64,000 nt of DNA, taken from contig NW_024037051.1 in NCBI RefSeq assembly GCF_015706575.1, forward strand, positions 62,001 to 126,000. Reading direction: 5' to 3'. The notes below the pieces were generated by a model. The model was not told the origin of the DNA. It saw only the letters and a list, made by a program, of their open reading frames with translations, and made no database searches. Made by a program: the position numbers and the translations under genes. This DNA is from Patiria miniata. Lineage: Eukaryota; Echinodermata; Asteroidea; Valvatida; Asterinidae. Positions 10,881 to 21,876 of the stretch are shown in pieces (positions within the stretch are counted from its first letter, which is position 1; every line of letters starts with the position of its first letter).

Positions 10881-12701
10881 AAGTCTATTCCACCGACAAG
10901 TGTGCAACTGCAAGATGTTCCTGCTGCTCAGCCAAAACCTAGTGTGCACTGAACTGTGTAGATATCATGCAGGCTGAAGAGATGTGTGCAAATACAGCCA
11001 GCCACCCTGATGCTGACATAATGGCTCCCGCAAGCCCACTTTTGGAATATGCCCCCTTTTTCTAAAAAAAAAAAGTATGACACACTCCCAAATAGGGAAA
11101 CAATTTCTTTTTGTAATTTGACAGGTAAACATTCTGTCCACCCAGTTCACTGTACTGAATGGAAACAAAACAAAAAACACCAAGAAATGTCCGTTACCGT
11201 CTCGATTTTCTGTTAATAACATTTGCCCCCGCTTTTATAAAATTAAGCCCCACCCCCAAAGAGGCAAAATTCTTGATTGTTTGTTTATATCGTGATGTAG
11301 CACTTGGGTGAGGCCCGGATTACCCATAGGCACAGTAGGTACTGTGTCTAGGGCCTACAAAAAAATTGGCGCCTACGAAAACTTGGGGGAGGGCCTATAA
11401 AATACCGCAGTGTGCCATAAAACACATAGGCCTACCCACACACACCAACACGCGCAGAGAAAACTTTTTAAAAAAGTTTTAGGGTCTCTCTAAAAAATTT
11501 CGATTTCACCACTGACGCTGTACAGCATGTATGCATTGGCCCTACGTATAAAATGTACGTGTAAAGTCTGTCGTTCTGAAGCACGGTGCAAACCATGGGC
11601 GTCGATCGGTGGGAACGGGGGGGGGAGAACTGATGTCGTTCTCCAACGATTTTCGTCCCTGAATAAAAATATGTAGCCTACATTTGATTCTATAGCTCAG
11701 AACAGCTGATTTTATGACTCCAAACTCAAAAAAGATGTTTAAATGATGATCTTGTGCTAAATCTTTGGCAGTCGCCAGAAATTGCCTCAGATCGCACCAC
11801 GGGGTGCCTAGAATCCAATTGATTTCAGGGGCCCTTAAGTGGGCCCCGGACCCCGCGCCGTTTAGGCTTCGCACTCGCACACTTAGTACTGATCAAGATA
11901 CACATGTATGTACCACCCCCACTCTGAGAACCGAATGACGCCCTCGAGAATTGGTGCCAACAGGCTGTTAGAGCTAGGACCTTTACCAGTTTGGCCTGGT
12001 TGATTTGTACAGCCCCCCCCCCCCAACAAAAGTGTGCTCTGGATCCGTCCTTGTAACCCCCACTCCCAATAGGCCTAATCTATAGCCACAGATTTGTATT
12101 ATGTGACTTTTTAGACAGGGACATTTTCCGGTTCTTATTACATGATTTTCCTAGTGTATCCAACTTCAGGCGTTGATTACTCATAACATCAGGCGCGGAT
12201 CAAGAGGGGGGGGGGGGGGGGGGGGGGTCAAACACCCCCCCCCCCCAGTTCTGTCAAAAAAAATTATCATACAAATTCCTAAAAATAAATCGAAACACCC
12301 CTGTGACACCCCCCAAAAAATGATACTGGTATAATGTCCGCCTGTTCAAAATACGGTACCGGTACATCATCTGTAATGTAGTGTTAATAACCGTCGAATT
12401 TGAACAGCGCCCCCTATTGAAATATGGTACCATTTTAAAAGTGTATATCAATGTTGGAAGTAAATTTTGCTCTGGGTAACATATATTCCTTAAAATGTGA
12501 ACGAAAATAGTTTCACAATTTTCTACTCTTTCACACCGACGGAAGGTGCTTTTTTCTGAGCAAATGTCTTTTTTTGGTGATGCCCCCAGTTTAAACAAAC
12601 GTTCCGCCGCCGCCGATTTGCGTATTACATGTGCAGGTGTTAGTAAAAATTATAGGCCTACTCGCTTGTTAAGTACACAATAAGACCCCAATTTAGATCG
12701 T
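10881..12701. other. Intergenic with fragmentary hAT-like repeats
   Basis: Contains CATGGGCGTCGATCGG (~11594), a block at ~11760-11870 shared with ~17400-17490, and a GGATCCGTCCTTG end (~12050). No gene seen. Confidence 0.5.
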
Positions 12702-12833
12702 TCAGTTCATGGGTTTGCTTTGTTTCATCTCAAAGGCCTTTTCATGACCGTAGACTTGAGTAAAGGCGTATGGCAACCCAAACACGAACAAGACCATGCG
12801 AGTGGCAGGCTCGTTGGCTCCGTGCGCCGTCAT

Positions 12834-13739
12834 CAGGGGCGTAATTCCCGGGGCGAGGGTGGGGTGGGGTATACACCCCCCCATACTTTTGGACCGGGGG
12901 ATGGGCTATTAAATCATCCCCCACTTTTTTGTGATGAGAAAAAAATGAGGATTTTGAGGTATTTTCCGAAGTCCCAGCAACTAAAATGTATTCAATAGCA
13001 CTGGAAAGTGGAGAAACAAAGTACAAAAGCTTTTAAAACGTAAGCGCGAGGATGCATAATTATTGATAAAGAGCGTCCCAGTATAATGTGGTGTCCAGCC
13101 CCCCCCCCCCCCCCCCCCCTTCCCCCCCCCCCCCCCCCCCATTTTCGAATGTCCACGGCCGGGCAATTCGGGCGTTTCATGTGCCACCAAGATTGCCACG
13201 GAGAGTTCATTTTTCCTAGTGCATTACGGAGATGGTCGACAAATTCGCAGCGCGGGATATTTGAAATTGTTAGTTTTTTTTCCGGTGAAGCATGAATTTA
13301 GGTTTTATGAAATACGGACTCATTGGTAGTATTGCGTATGCTCATGCATAGATAATTAGGAGAGGGACCGGTCATGTGAGAGGGTTAAACCAATAAAAGG
13401 AAAAAAGAGTCCGATTTTCATACGAGTCCGATTTTCATATGACACCGGTCAGTAGTTTCGTCAGCGTATGATGCGAGCATAAATTTGCCTTTTTCTGTTC
13501 TTTGCATCAATTTGTTTTTAGTAATGCGGCAGAACGCTATACCCAAATTTAAAGCCAATTAACTAAGGTTGTTTAATGAAACTCATTCAAATGGGCCTTG
13601 TTTTGTCGACCGTAATTTGAAAAACTGACTCTCCATGGCAAAATCTTGGTGGCGCACTGCATTGTGAATCGCCCGAATTTTATGATTTTGGTCATCCCCT
13701 ACGCCCCCCTCCACTCGCCGGCACAGATTTACGCCACTG
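12834..13739. mobile_element. hAT-type non-autonomous element with poly-C core
   Basis: Ends CAGGGGCGTAATTC and the complement of CAGTGGCGTAAATC. The flanking 8-mers GCCGTCAT and GACATCAT match at 6 of 8 positions, a likely aged target duplication. The core has >40 C with a short T break (13099-13140). A smaller MITE (13281-13449) is nested inside. Confidence 0.6.
13281..13449. mobile_element. Short MITE with CCGGTG/CACCGG ends
   Basis: About 165 bp and nearly identical to 45888-46056. The ends (CCGGTG..CATGAATTT and TTCATATGACACCGGT) are inverted. Non-coding. Confidence 0.6.
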
Positions 13740-14269
13740 GACATCATTGCACTCGCGTGGTCACGATTCTCATGCCTCCAGCTGACGTTAATGTGACATT
13801 GTAATAATGGCATCATTCCCTAGACTTATTGTAAGTACAAGAACAGATTAATTTTCCCAAGGATGACCTTTAGCTGAGGGATCTGAATTAGAATCAGACA
13901 AACAAAATTCCCTCGTAAATATTTGTAAACGGGTCAGCAGTTTGATATAAATATAACGAGGTAGGGGAAACTTGCTAGAATTTCTCTCAATCAGCGCGAC
14001 ATGTCAGTGCCACCCGAAAGATGCGCGACAATTAATGAGACAGAATAAGGACGAGTTTGGGTAAGGTTAATTGCTCGTAGTGACTCTGAATAGTCATCCG
14101 CTCGGTAGGCCTACATAAAAATGATTGTAGAAAAGAGTTACGTAACAGCATTCATGTGTAAAGCGCGATGCTGATGCATCTTTCGTGCAGCTATGAAACA
14201 CAAAGTAACTCTCCCACGGCAGAAATAAAGATTATGTTTTAAACGCAAAGAGAAAAGCACTTATCGAAA

Positions 14270-14710
14270 CAGCCGAGTTGTTAAGCTGTGTGACAGCGGA
14301 CCCAGGGTAAGGGGTTCGAACCCGCTTGGTGTCATTTTTTTGGTTTTCAATGCCCGCGGTTCTGTCATTTAAGAGTATTAATTTCCCGTCGTCATTTACC
14401 AACAGCAGTTAGCTCGGTCGGTCGGTAAGCTGACTCACAAGTTGGGACTGTCTGCGAAGTCCAGGTTGGCATCTGCGTATAGGTACGGGGTTCTTTTGCT
14501 GACTCGGCAGCAAGGCTTAGGGTGCCACCTCGTTTCCTCCCTTTATGGTGCCTGACTTTCGAGTTACATGGATGGACAGGGAAGGAGGTGTGGTGGGCCG
14601 GGTACCGAGTCCCGGAAGAGTTCTATATTGGAAGTCGGTAAGGGGCTCATTGAGTTAGGGTCATAAGTCCGACTCCTGAAGACTTGGCCATCGCCACATA
14701 ACTTTTTGTT
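14270..14710 (+). repeat. tRNA-like heads, probable SINE
   Basis: An A-box-like GCCGAGTTGTTAAGC and B-box GGGTTCGAACCC lie at ~14279-14325. A second A-box-like TTAGCTCGGTCGG follows at ~14409, then a non-tRNA body and a T-rich end. Acceptor stems do not close, so these are not functional tRNAs. Confidence 0.4.
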
Positions 14711-15224
14711 TTATTTTCTTTCTTTTCTATCGGAGGACAATTGCAAGAATGATTGATTTGTTATATTGAGAGCTTGTACTGTAATCGTTAGAAATTAATT
14801 TTTAAAATTGCTCGAAAATACAAAATTCAATCCAGCTATAATGTTTTATATCATTGTCGCAAAACTGCATATTCATGCTCAGTACCTTTGCGCATACCTT
14901 GTTCAGGCCTGTTCCCTGATCCCAGACTGCAGGGCGGGGGGGGGGGGGGTTCTTTAAATCATATAGTGGAGTTTTGTTATATTTTTATATTTTTTATATG
15001 CACAGCTGTAGCTGTCAACGCCCGTATATGAAGCGACTTCGTGCGGCAGCTTGTGCCGACATGACAGAATGCACAATCTTTTGCCATGGGTTGCAGAACC
15101 TGATTTTAGCTTCGCGGAGTTTTGAGCAGTGGTGTTTATTATTTACATTCTCCACTTTGTTCTTATTCCCTCTTCCTTTCCCCTTCCTTCTCCATTCTTC
15201 GGAACACTGGTGCCTGGGGTATAG

Positions 15225-15341
15225 TGGCCCTGAAGGGACATCGCATATCGCATACGTGTGCGCACACATTCGCGATAAATTTCGCGACATCGCATACGTA
15301 TGCGCACACGTTTGCGATATGCGATGTCCCTTCAGGGCCAC
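15225..15341. repeat. Palindrome with perfect 28-bp outer arms
   Basis: TGGCCCTGAAGGGACATCGC and following bases are mirrored exactly at the right. The inner arms carry GTGTGCGCA and TCGCGA motifs. Probably a foldback MITE. Confidence 0.8.
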
Positions 15342-15422
15342 CATACTGGGGCCTTCGAAACACTTAATCCGGGCCTGATTGTTACGCAGCTTCAGATTCC
15401 GTGTCGAGCTGTACATGCAATG

Positions 15423-15598
15423 GACGAGTTGGCAAACGGTTGAATTGACAAACGGTCGAGTTGACTCGAAAGTGAAGTCGAGTTGGTCAACGGACGAGTT
15501 GGTTCAACGGTCGAGTTGGTACGACGGTCGAGTTGGTACGACGGTCGAGTTGGTACTTGTTCGAGTCGAGTTGGCAAACGGTCGAGTTGACTGTAATT
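15423..15598 (+). repeat. Minisatellite of ACGGTCGAGTTGG units
   Basis: Irregular ~17-bp units. A short second array is at 16337-16395, again ending in GACTGTAAT followed by a CGAACC motif, so the array is part of a dispersed repeat. Confidence 0.75.
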
Positions 15599-16582
15599 CG
15601 GGCAGCAGCATTCATGTTCACCATAAACCATTGCTATGACGTCGAACCGTACGCAGGGGCGTTCTTAACAGGTGGAGAGGGGGGGAGCCGATAGTTTGCG
15701 ATCGACAGTATAGCATTGGTTCACAGAAACCACTCGGTCGGGTATATTTTAAGTCACTTTTATACTAGCTTGCGTTTTGGAAATATAATGATTTAAATGG
15801 TAAAAAGTGAAACATTCAGTCATTTTTATTGTCAAATTGTCAAATTATCAAATTTTTTATTCTAAGTTTTCGAAACCGAACAATATTTTTGATAATATCA
15901 TTTGAATCCTTACTAAACGAACAACAGTTTGTATTTGTATTTGTATCTCTCATTAAAAAAGAAGAAGTAATGTTCACCGCACGAGGTCACAGCCGTGTCC
16001 TGGCCCACATTATGATCGCGACATGATGCCTGGCGGCCCGCACGCACACGGGCAAAATACAGTTCCAATTCCGCTTCGCACAACACGGCAACACGGAACG
16101 TGCATATACGCGTACTCGCTGTTTCTGCAAGCAAGAAATAATTATTTACCCATTTTTTTGGTTCGAGAAAAGGAATATTTATTGATAAGTACATCTTTTA
16201 TTAACAGATGCAAAATGATTTTACTTTTGGATTTGAATGATTGCATCTGTTCGTAACACGGAGTGGCTGTGCTGATTTAAAAGCCGGGACGAACTCGTGC
16301 TAGATATGAAAGAGTAGTACACTAGTAAAAAAAAGTTGGTAAACGGTCGAGTTGGTTCGAGTCGAGATGGCAAACGGTCGAGTTGACTGTAATCCGACGA
16401 ACCACACGCAAAGAACTGTTGGCGTGTGTGTTAAGGGCGCCCGCTTTGGTTAATTGCTGCACATGCAGTAAGTATACCGGTCAATATAAAGCTGCTGTAT
16501 GCTTTGACCGAATCATTGAGACGGTTTGGATATAACTTGCAGTCACTAAGCTAAAAGGATGTCAGATACTGCTACATACAGA
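15599..16582. other. Intergenic, no gene seen
   Basis: Holds a GAACCGTACGC repeat unit (to ~15745) and the short minisatellite at 16337-16395. Otherwise A/T-rich unique-looking sequence. Confidence 0.5.
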
Positions 16583-17577
16583 CAAGGGCGGATCGGGGAG
16601 GGGCAAAGGGACTGTTGTCACGTGGAGAAGACCACTTCGTTGCAGTAACTGAATGTGGAAACATCGTTATCGCTATTCTCCTGTTCAGCTTCAAGTTTAA
16701 ACTTCGAATTTCATCCGAGGTTATCTTCGAAATTCTAAAAGTAGTTTCGTTGTCTGGTTTAAGTTTGATCTCATCGAGTAACTGTCCAAGAATGCCTAAG
16801 TCCACCCGGTCATCAGCCCCAGCTTCTGCGTAGTGCGAGCAGGATGGATGTCGGCATTGCCAAGAGGCCGCGTGGGAGTCCCCGTACACGGGCCACGCAG
16901 TCTGGGGTGAGGGCACGTCGTGTTCGGATTGACGATGTGCCGACGCCGGTGGTCAGAAGTGCAGCCGGCGTTGGAACTACCGGAGCTGAGCATCGAACCT
17001 GCACCAGGACCGAGCCTGCCCCCATCGAGCCTGCCTCCCCCCCCCCCAAAAAAATTTTTTTTTAGTGACTTCGCAATCATGGGCGTCGCCAGGATTTTTT
17101 TCCAGGGGGAGGGGGGCAAAGCAAAGTTTTCCCCCAAATTCCTTAAGTTGTTCATTGTATTTTCAATTTATCATTTTTCGAGGGGAGCTTTTGCCCTACC
17201 CCCCCCCCCCCCCATCAAATAAACATCAATATGGCTTCACACCACTTTTTCCTTTTTTTTGTTTTCGTTTTCCGGGGGGAAGTACCCCCCCCCCCCCTTG
17301 CGCTGCGCCCCCCCCCCCCCCCCCACCGCGACGCCCATGTTCGCAATAAAGGCATGACAATGAGTACACCACTATCGTTTCCTCAAAAAACATTGGTTAA
17401 AGTGGTCAGAAATTGCCTCAGATCGCACCACAGAGCATCTAGAATCCAAAAAAATTTCGGGGACCTTAAGCGGGCTCCGAACCCCACGCTGTAATTTTTT
17501 GGGACACACTTTTTGGGGACCAAATTTTTTTGGGCCCCCCCCCCCCAAAAAAAAATTGTGTTCTGGATCCGCCCTTG
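16583..17577. mobile_element. hAT-type element, 995 bp, with exact 8-bp target duplication
   Basis: Ends CAAGGGCGGATC and GATCCGCCCTTG are flanked by CATACAGA on both sides (16575-16582, 17578-17585). It contains a coding-looking GC-rich segment (~16610-17040) and a second hAT MITE with its own 8-bp duplication. No transposase domain recognised. Confidence 0.85.
17078..17339. mobile_element. hAT-type MITE nested in the 995-bp hAT element
   Basis: CATGGGCGTCGCCAGG and CGACGCCCATG ends, flanked by TTCGCAAT at 17070-17077 and 17340-17347. Long C and G tracts inside. Confidence 0.9.
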
Positions 17578-17585
17578 CATACAGA

Positions 17586-19835
17586 GCAGTCCAAACTACT
17601 CGAACTATCAGGGAACTTACCCAGAAAATGCACAAATCTCACAATCTTCTTAACAAGCAGAGAGAGATAACAAAGATCGGTTTGCCGTGATATGGGACAC
17701 GGTGTTGACACACGTGGTAAAACCAACCTACCGATATCAAAAAGCTTTCTTGGATTGAAGATCGCAATGGTATACCAAACACCCCATGAAATTATTCCGT
17801 CTGGCTTGCTGAATTTTAAGAAACGTGAGAAATTTCAAATGACCGTCAATATTATGGACTGATATTTTGAAAGTCAAAATCGTGTTTCGTGATCAGAAGG
17901 TTTTTGCATCATTTTCAATATTTCCACGAAACGTGTGATAATGCACTGAGCTGAAATTTCAACTGATCAGGTTGTGAACATTCTTCTTTGGAGTTTGAGA
18001 AGTGTTATAATTGGAACGAGCGAAATGCGTGTATAGTACAAATGATCCTCAGGGAGGCATGGCCCCTTGTTTCGCTTCACCAATGTAAAAACAAAAATAT
18101 AAAATATGCAACTAACACTGCAAGAAATGAATTCAAATCGCCACAATGCAAAATTAATCATGAAATTACTCCTTGACACTCTCAAGGGGCGTGACCCCTC
18201 CCTCCGCCACTTGATTGTTTTTGTACGTGGCCGCTGGGGGCGCAAAGATGTGCTAAAGCCGTTGACGCAAATTACGAGCAAGTTCGGGCAAGGGCCCTTA
18301 GTCGACAAACGATTGATTTGTATCGCAACTTACGCCTGCGCACTGATTGCAACGTGCGAACGTCTCTAGTCAAACGCTGATCAAAATGTCATCGCAGATA
18401 GGCCCTATGGCCTACGATCGTCCATGTTCATGTAAAGCAAAATCACGCAGAAGCTTCAGTATTTCAGCGACATCCCGGAAACTTTTGTTGCCGTGGTCAG
18501 TTTTGTTGTATTGGTGTTAGGTGTTGTTTTTCCAGCCATCGAATAAATAACTTACGTTGGGGTGACCAAACATCCTTCCCCGACAAATAATCCCAAATTC
18601 GAACTTCACTGAATAACGTTATAGGCCCATGCTCATAATTACAAATTTTGATTCATTGCATCAGGCCTTTGGTCTTTTTGTGTTTTAACGTCACTCCTCG
18701 CCCCCGTCCGAAAAAATCTTGAAAATCGACAGCCAAGCCACGTGCACAAGTTTAGTCCCCCCTTCAAAAATCTTGAATCCACCGACGGTCGGACACTGAG
18801 TAAGCACCATAATTCTTGTGGGTTCAAAATGTGCACATTGTTTGCCCGCAATCTTAGCAACAGCGCCCTCTGTTGTCAGAAAACAACACGTAATAAAGTG
18901 CGAGAATTGAAAAAAAAATCAGTCAAGGTTGGTTTTCCTATTATTTCCAGACACTTCTGAGGAATGGATAACTGCCCAAATTGTTCGGCCCTTGCTATCT
19001 TTGATCACGCCGAAAATACTGTTTAATTGTTGTTTTTCTAGCACCACGAAAGTTATTTACTTTCGAAAGAGACACCGAACGAAATTAAATCTACTCACGT
19101 TGAGTTCATGAAGAATTAGGCCGGACTGACAAACTTCACATTTCTTGCCGTCCGACATGAATTGAGACGGATCTTTTGGTGCGCTAGAGGTGTAAATGCA
19201 ACCCCAAAATAAATGTTCTAAAAATGAGACAAACCTGACAAGAAATAAATTTAATCGTATACAATGTACGGTCGATTAAAAAATATGTGTATACAGATTT
19301 AATGTAGAAATGATGTAAAGGGTCCGACGACGTTCACATTCGTACAATCAATCGTAACAGGCTGTTCGAGTGTAATTTTCTTCTAACACAATTGCGAGAA
19401 AATACGCAATTAATATTAATATACATACCTTTCGAAAATTACCATGTCTCGTTGGAAAGTATTCTACTAATAGTTTAATGAGATATAGAATAATCGATTT
19501 CTATATAAAACATGATTTCTATTCAAAACATTTTAAACTAATAATTATTATACACCGATTTCTTATTTCTAAACGGTTGAATACGGCATTTAATAAAAAG
19601 TTCACTCCCCTGGTGTATCACCTGGAGCACGAGGTCTAATTCTCTAATATCTCTCATAAATGTATCAGAACTATACACACTCAAGTGATACTATAAGAAG
19701 AAAAATAAGACAAACCAAAGTATGGAAAATAGCAGTGCATTTGACTCCATTCTGCCGTTCAATGAGGCCTCGCCCTTGCTCATTAGCCTATATTTCAGTC
19801 CAAAAGGTTTTCTTCTGTAGAAGCTACATACGGGA
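17586..19835. other. Intergenic, no gene seen
   Basis: About 2.2 kb without a recognisable gene or a repeat present elsewhere in the window. Short ORFs lack domain signals. Confidence 0.5.
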
Positions 19836-20040
19836 TTATAACAACACCTGAATAAATCCCTGTCATCTGATTGGTGGATCGTTGACCACTTGTCATTGAA
19901 TAATTCGTCCCAAACCCACCACCCGGCCGCACTGCAAAAATAAAAGTTCTATTCCACGGTAAATAAAAGTTTAACTGCACGTCACACTATTGGTAGCTCT
20001 GACCAATCAGATGACGAGGATTTATTCAGGTGTTGTATAA
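19836..20040. mobile_element. MITE with ~35-bp inverted ends
   Basis: ACACCTGAATAAATCC and GATGACGAGGATTTATTCAGG mirror each other, including CATCTGATTGG/CCAATCAGATG. It abuts the next palindromic MITE. Confidence 0.7.
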
Positions 20041-20206
20041 AACAAAATGAATGTATCACATTCGTGCAATGGAAAGAATAATTTCACTCGGTGACAGATG
20101 GAATGTTCCATTCAACTCAGCTTCGGCTCGTGGAATGGAGCATTCCATCTGTCATCTCATGAAATTATTCTTACCATTGCACTCATAAACATTTATTATT
20201 TGTATA
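20036..20206. mobile_element. Palindromic MITE, first copy
   Basis: Arms TATAAAACAAAATGAATG and onward pair across a centre at CAGCTTCGGCTC. A relative of the same layout is at 53569-53716. Confidence 0.7.
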
Positions 20207-21531
20207 AAGTGTTTCATGAGGAGATCGTTTCTACTTTTCATGGACTTAATTGTTTTCTATCGATACTGCTATATGATAAGTAGCCGTTTCAGATACATTG
20301 GATTTTATAATTATACGAGAATTTATCCGCTTATGATCAGAATACATTTTCTTAAAACATATCATTTCAAAACTATAGACAAAAACAATCTAATTTTACT
20401 TTATAAAAACAGCTAACTTGTTGACTTGACAACAACAATGTACACGGCTGTATACATAAAATAATGCCCCAAACAGCTGATTACAATGTAGAGCGGTAAA
20501 CGTGTAGACGTTTATATATAAATATATACATTTCTTCATCAGTGAAAACACCTGTTCGTTAATTGAAATTTTAGAAATATTCTTAAGTATAAAATAGATA
20601 CAAAAACACAGTCTTTATACAAGAAAATTGGCGGATATTTTAGTCTTAGTGACTTTTTTCGTGTGTTGACTGTAAAGTAACATCATTAGACCATTAGAAG
20701 AAGGATTACACATAGTCACAAATGTCAAAAAGGTCCTTAAAAACCAGCAAAAAGTCGCAGAGAATTGCGATAGTTGTAAAAGCTCGTGCATTATACAAAA
20801 CGAAAATGACATCACGGATACGCGTAAAGCATTCGCACGAAGTATCTGGCCTTGTCTTCGGTAAACACCGCACTGTTATGCTAACATTCTCCTAAAAGTC
20901 TACTCACTACCGAGCCAAAAATATCATAAATGTAAAACCTTGACTAGGATAAAATATACAACTTTTTTTGACTGGAATAAAATATACGTCACGATCCTTA
21001 CCTGTCAAATTACAAAACTGGATGATATGGAATCAATCACAGTGTAAAAATGAGATTTATATTTTATTTGTAAAGTTGGTTTACTAGTCCGTTACAAGTC
21101 CATGACAAGTCAAAGAATAATAAAGGAGTGTCTTTGTCGCTTTTCAAAAGTTTTGCTCGTGACTTGACACTGGAGGACTAATGGACCATGGACCTCACGA
21201 GGAAGCCATTTTGGTCGTGTTCCCTGAATGTATTTTATAAATTGTGACCTGTTGAATGGGATGGTGCCAGACTATGTATTCATTTTAGCTTCACTTTCAG
21301 TTGTTGTTTTTTTAAATGTGGCTTAAAACATTAGGGCATGGTTAATCACACATTTTAAATTATTCATCAGAGCAGACTGGTATTAACTTGTAATTAACTT
21401 TATGTCATTGCTTTCATTTCTTTTCGCAAGTTCCAAAAATGAAGACTCTACCTTGCTTTCAATGTAATTTGGCCGACTCGTGAATAAGGTTATATCACAT
21501 TTCAAAGTGATCGCATAAAAATCTGCAGTTA
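20207..21531. other. 3' flank of the globin gene; candidate poly(A) signal
   Basis: No gene seen. On the minus strand AATAAA occurs at 21063-21068, the nearest after the globin stop (about 810 bp away). This is a possible, unproved, 3' end. Confidence 0.3.
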
Positions 21532-21870
21532 CACTGTAAAAGTGGTGCTTAGGATTTAAACACATTTCTAAACACTTATTCTGTACCCACTTTTCCACAC
21601 GTTTAGCATTATGACATGTTTAGATGTCTTTTTTCTGTGACACGCATTATCCGTTTGACATGTTCAATGAATAATAATTATGTTTAGCATTTAAACACCT
21701 TCCTAAGCGCACTTAGATATACAATCCTAAGTACATGTCCAAAACATAAACACGTTTAGTTTCACAACATTACAAAGTGGTATACGTTTAGAATTGAAAC
21801 ACATTCCTATACGTTTTAAACTCTAAACACGTTCTGATGTGTTTCAATGCTAAACACTGTTTTTACAGTG
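21532..21870. mobile_element. TA-flanked MITE in the globin 3' UTR
   Basis: CACTGTAAAA and TTTTACAGTG ends with internal GTTTAGCATT/AATGCTAAAC inverted blocks; TA at 21530-21531 and 21871-21872. Its right end is only about 4 bp beyond the globin stop codon (21877-21879). A diverged relative is at 40843-41046. Confidence 0.8.
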
Positions 21871-21876
21871 TAGATT

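Larger units (their letters stand above)
12702..13816 (-). other. Possible short host reading frame interrupted by the hAT element
   Basis: To the right of the element a minus frame reads QCHINVSWRHENRDHASA. To its left a frame reads AHGANEPATRMVLFVFGLPY and ends at a stop at 12702. Counting only one copy of the 8-bp duplication, both are in the same frame (about 66 codons). This may be chance; no family was recognised. Confidence 0.2.

Noticed and set aside
14279-14335. Leu/Ser-type tRNA candidate
   Set aside because: A and B boxes are present but the acceptor stem cannot pair; treated as a SINE head.
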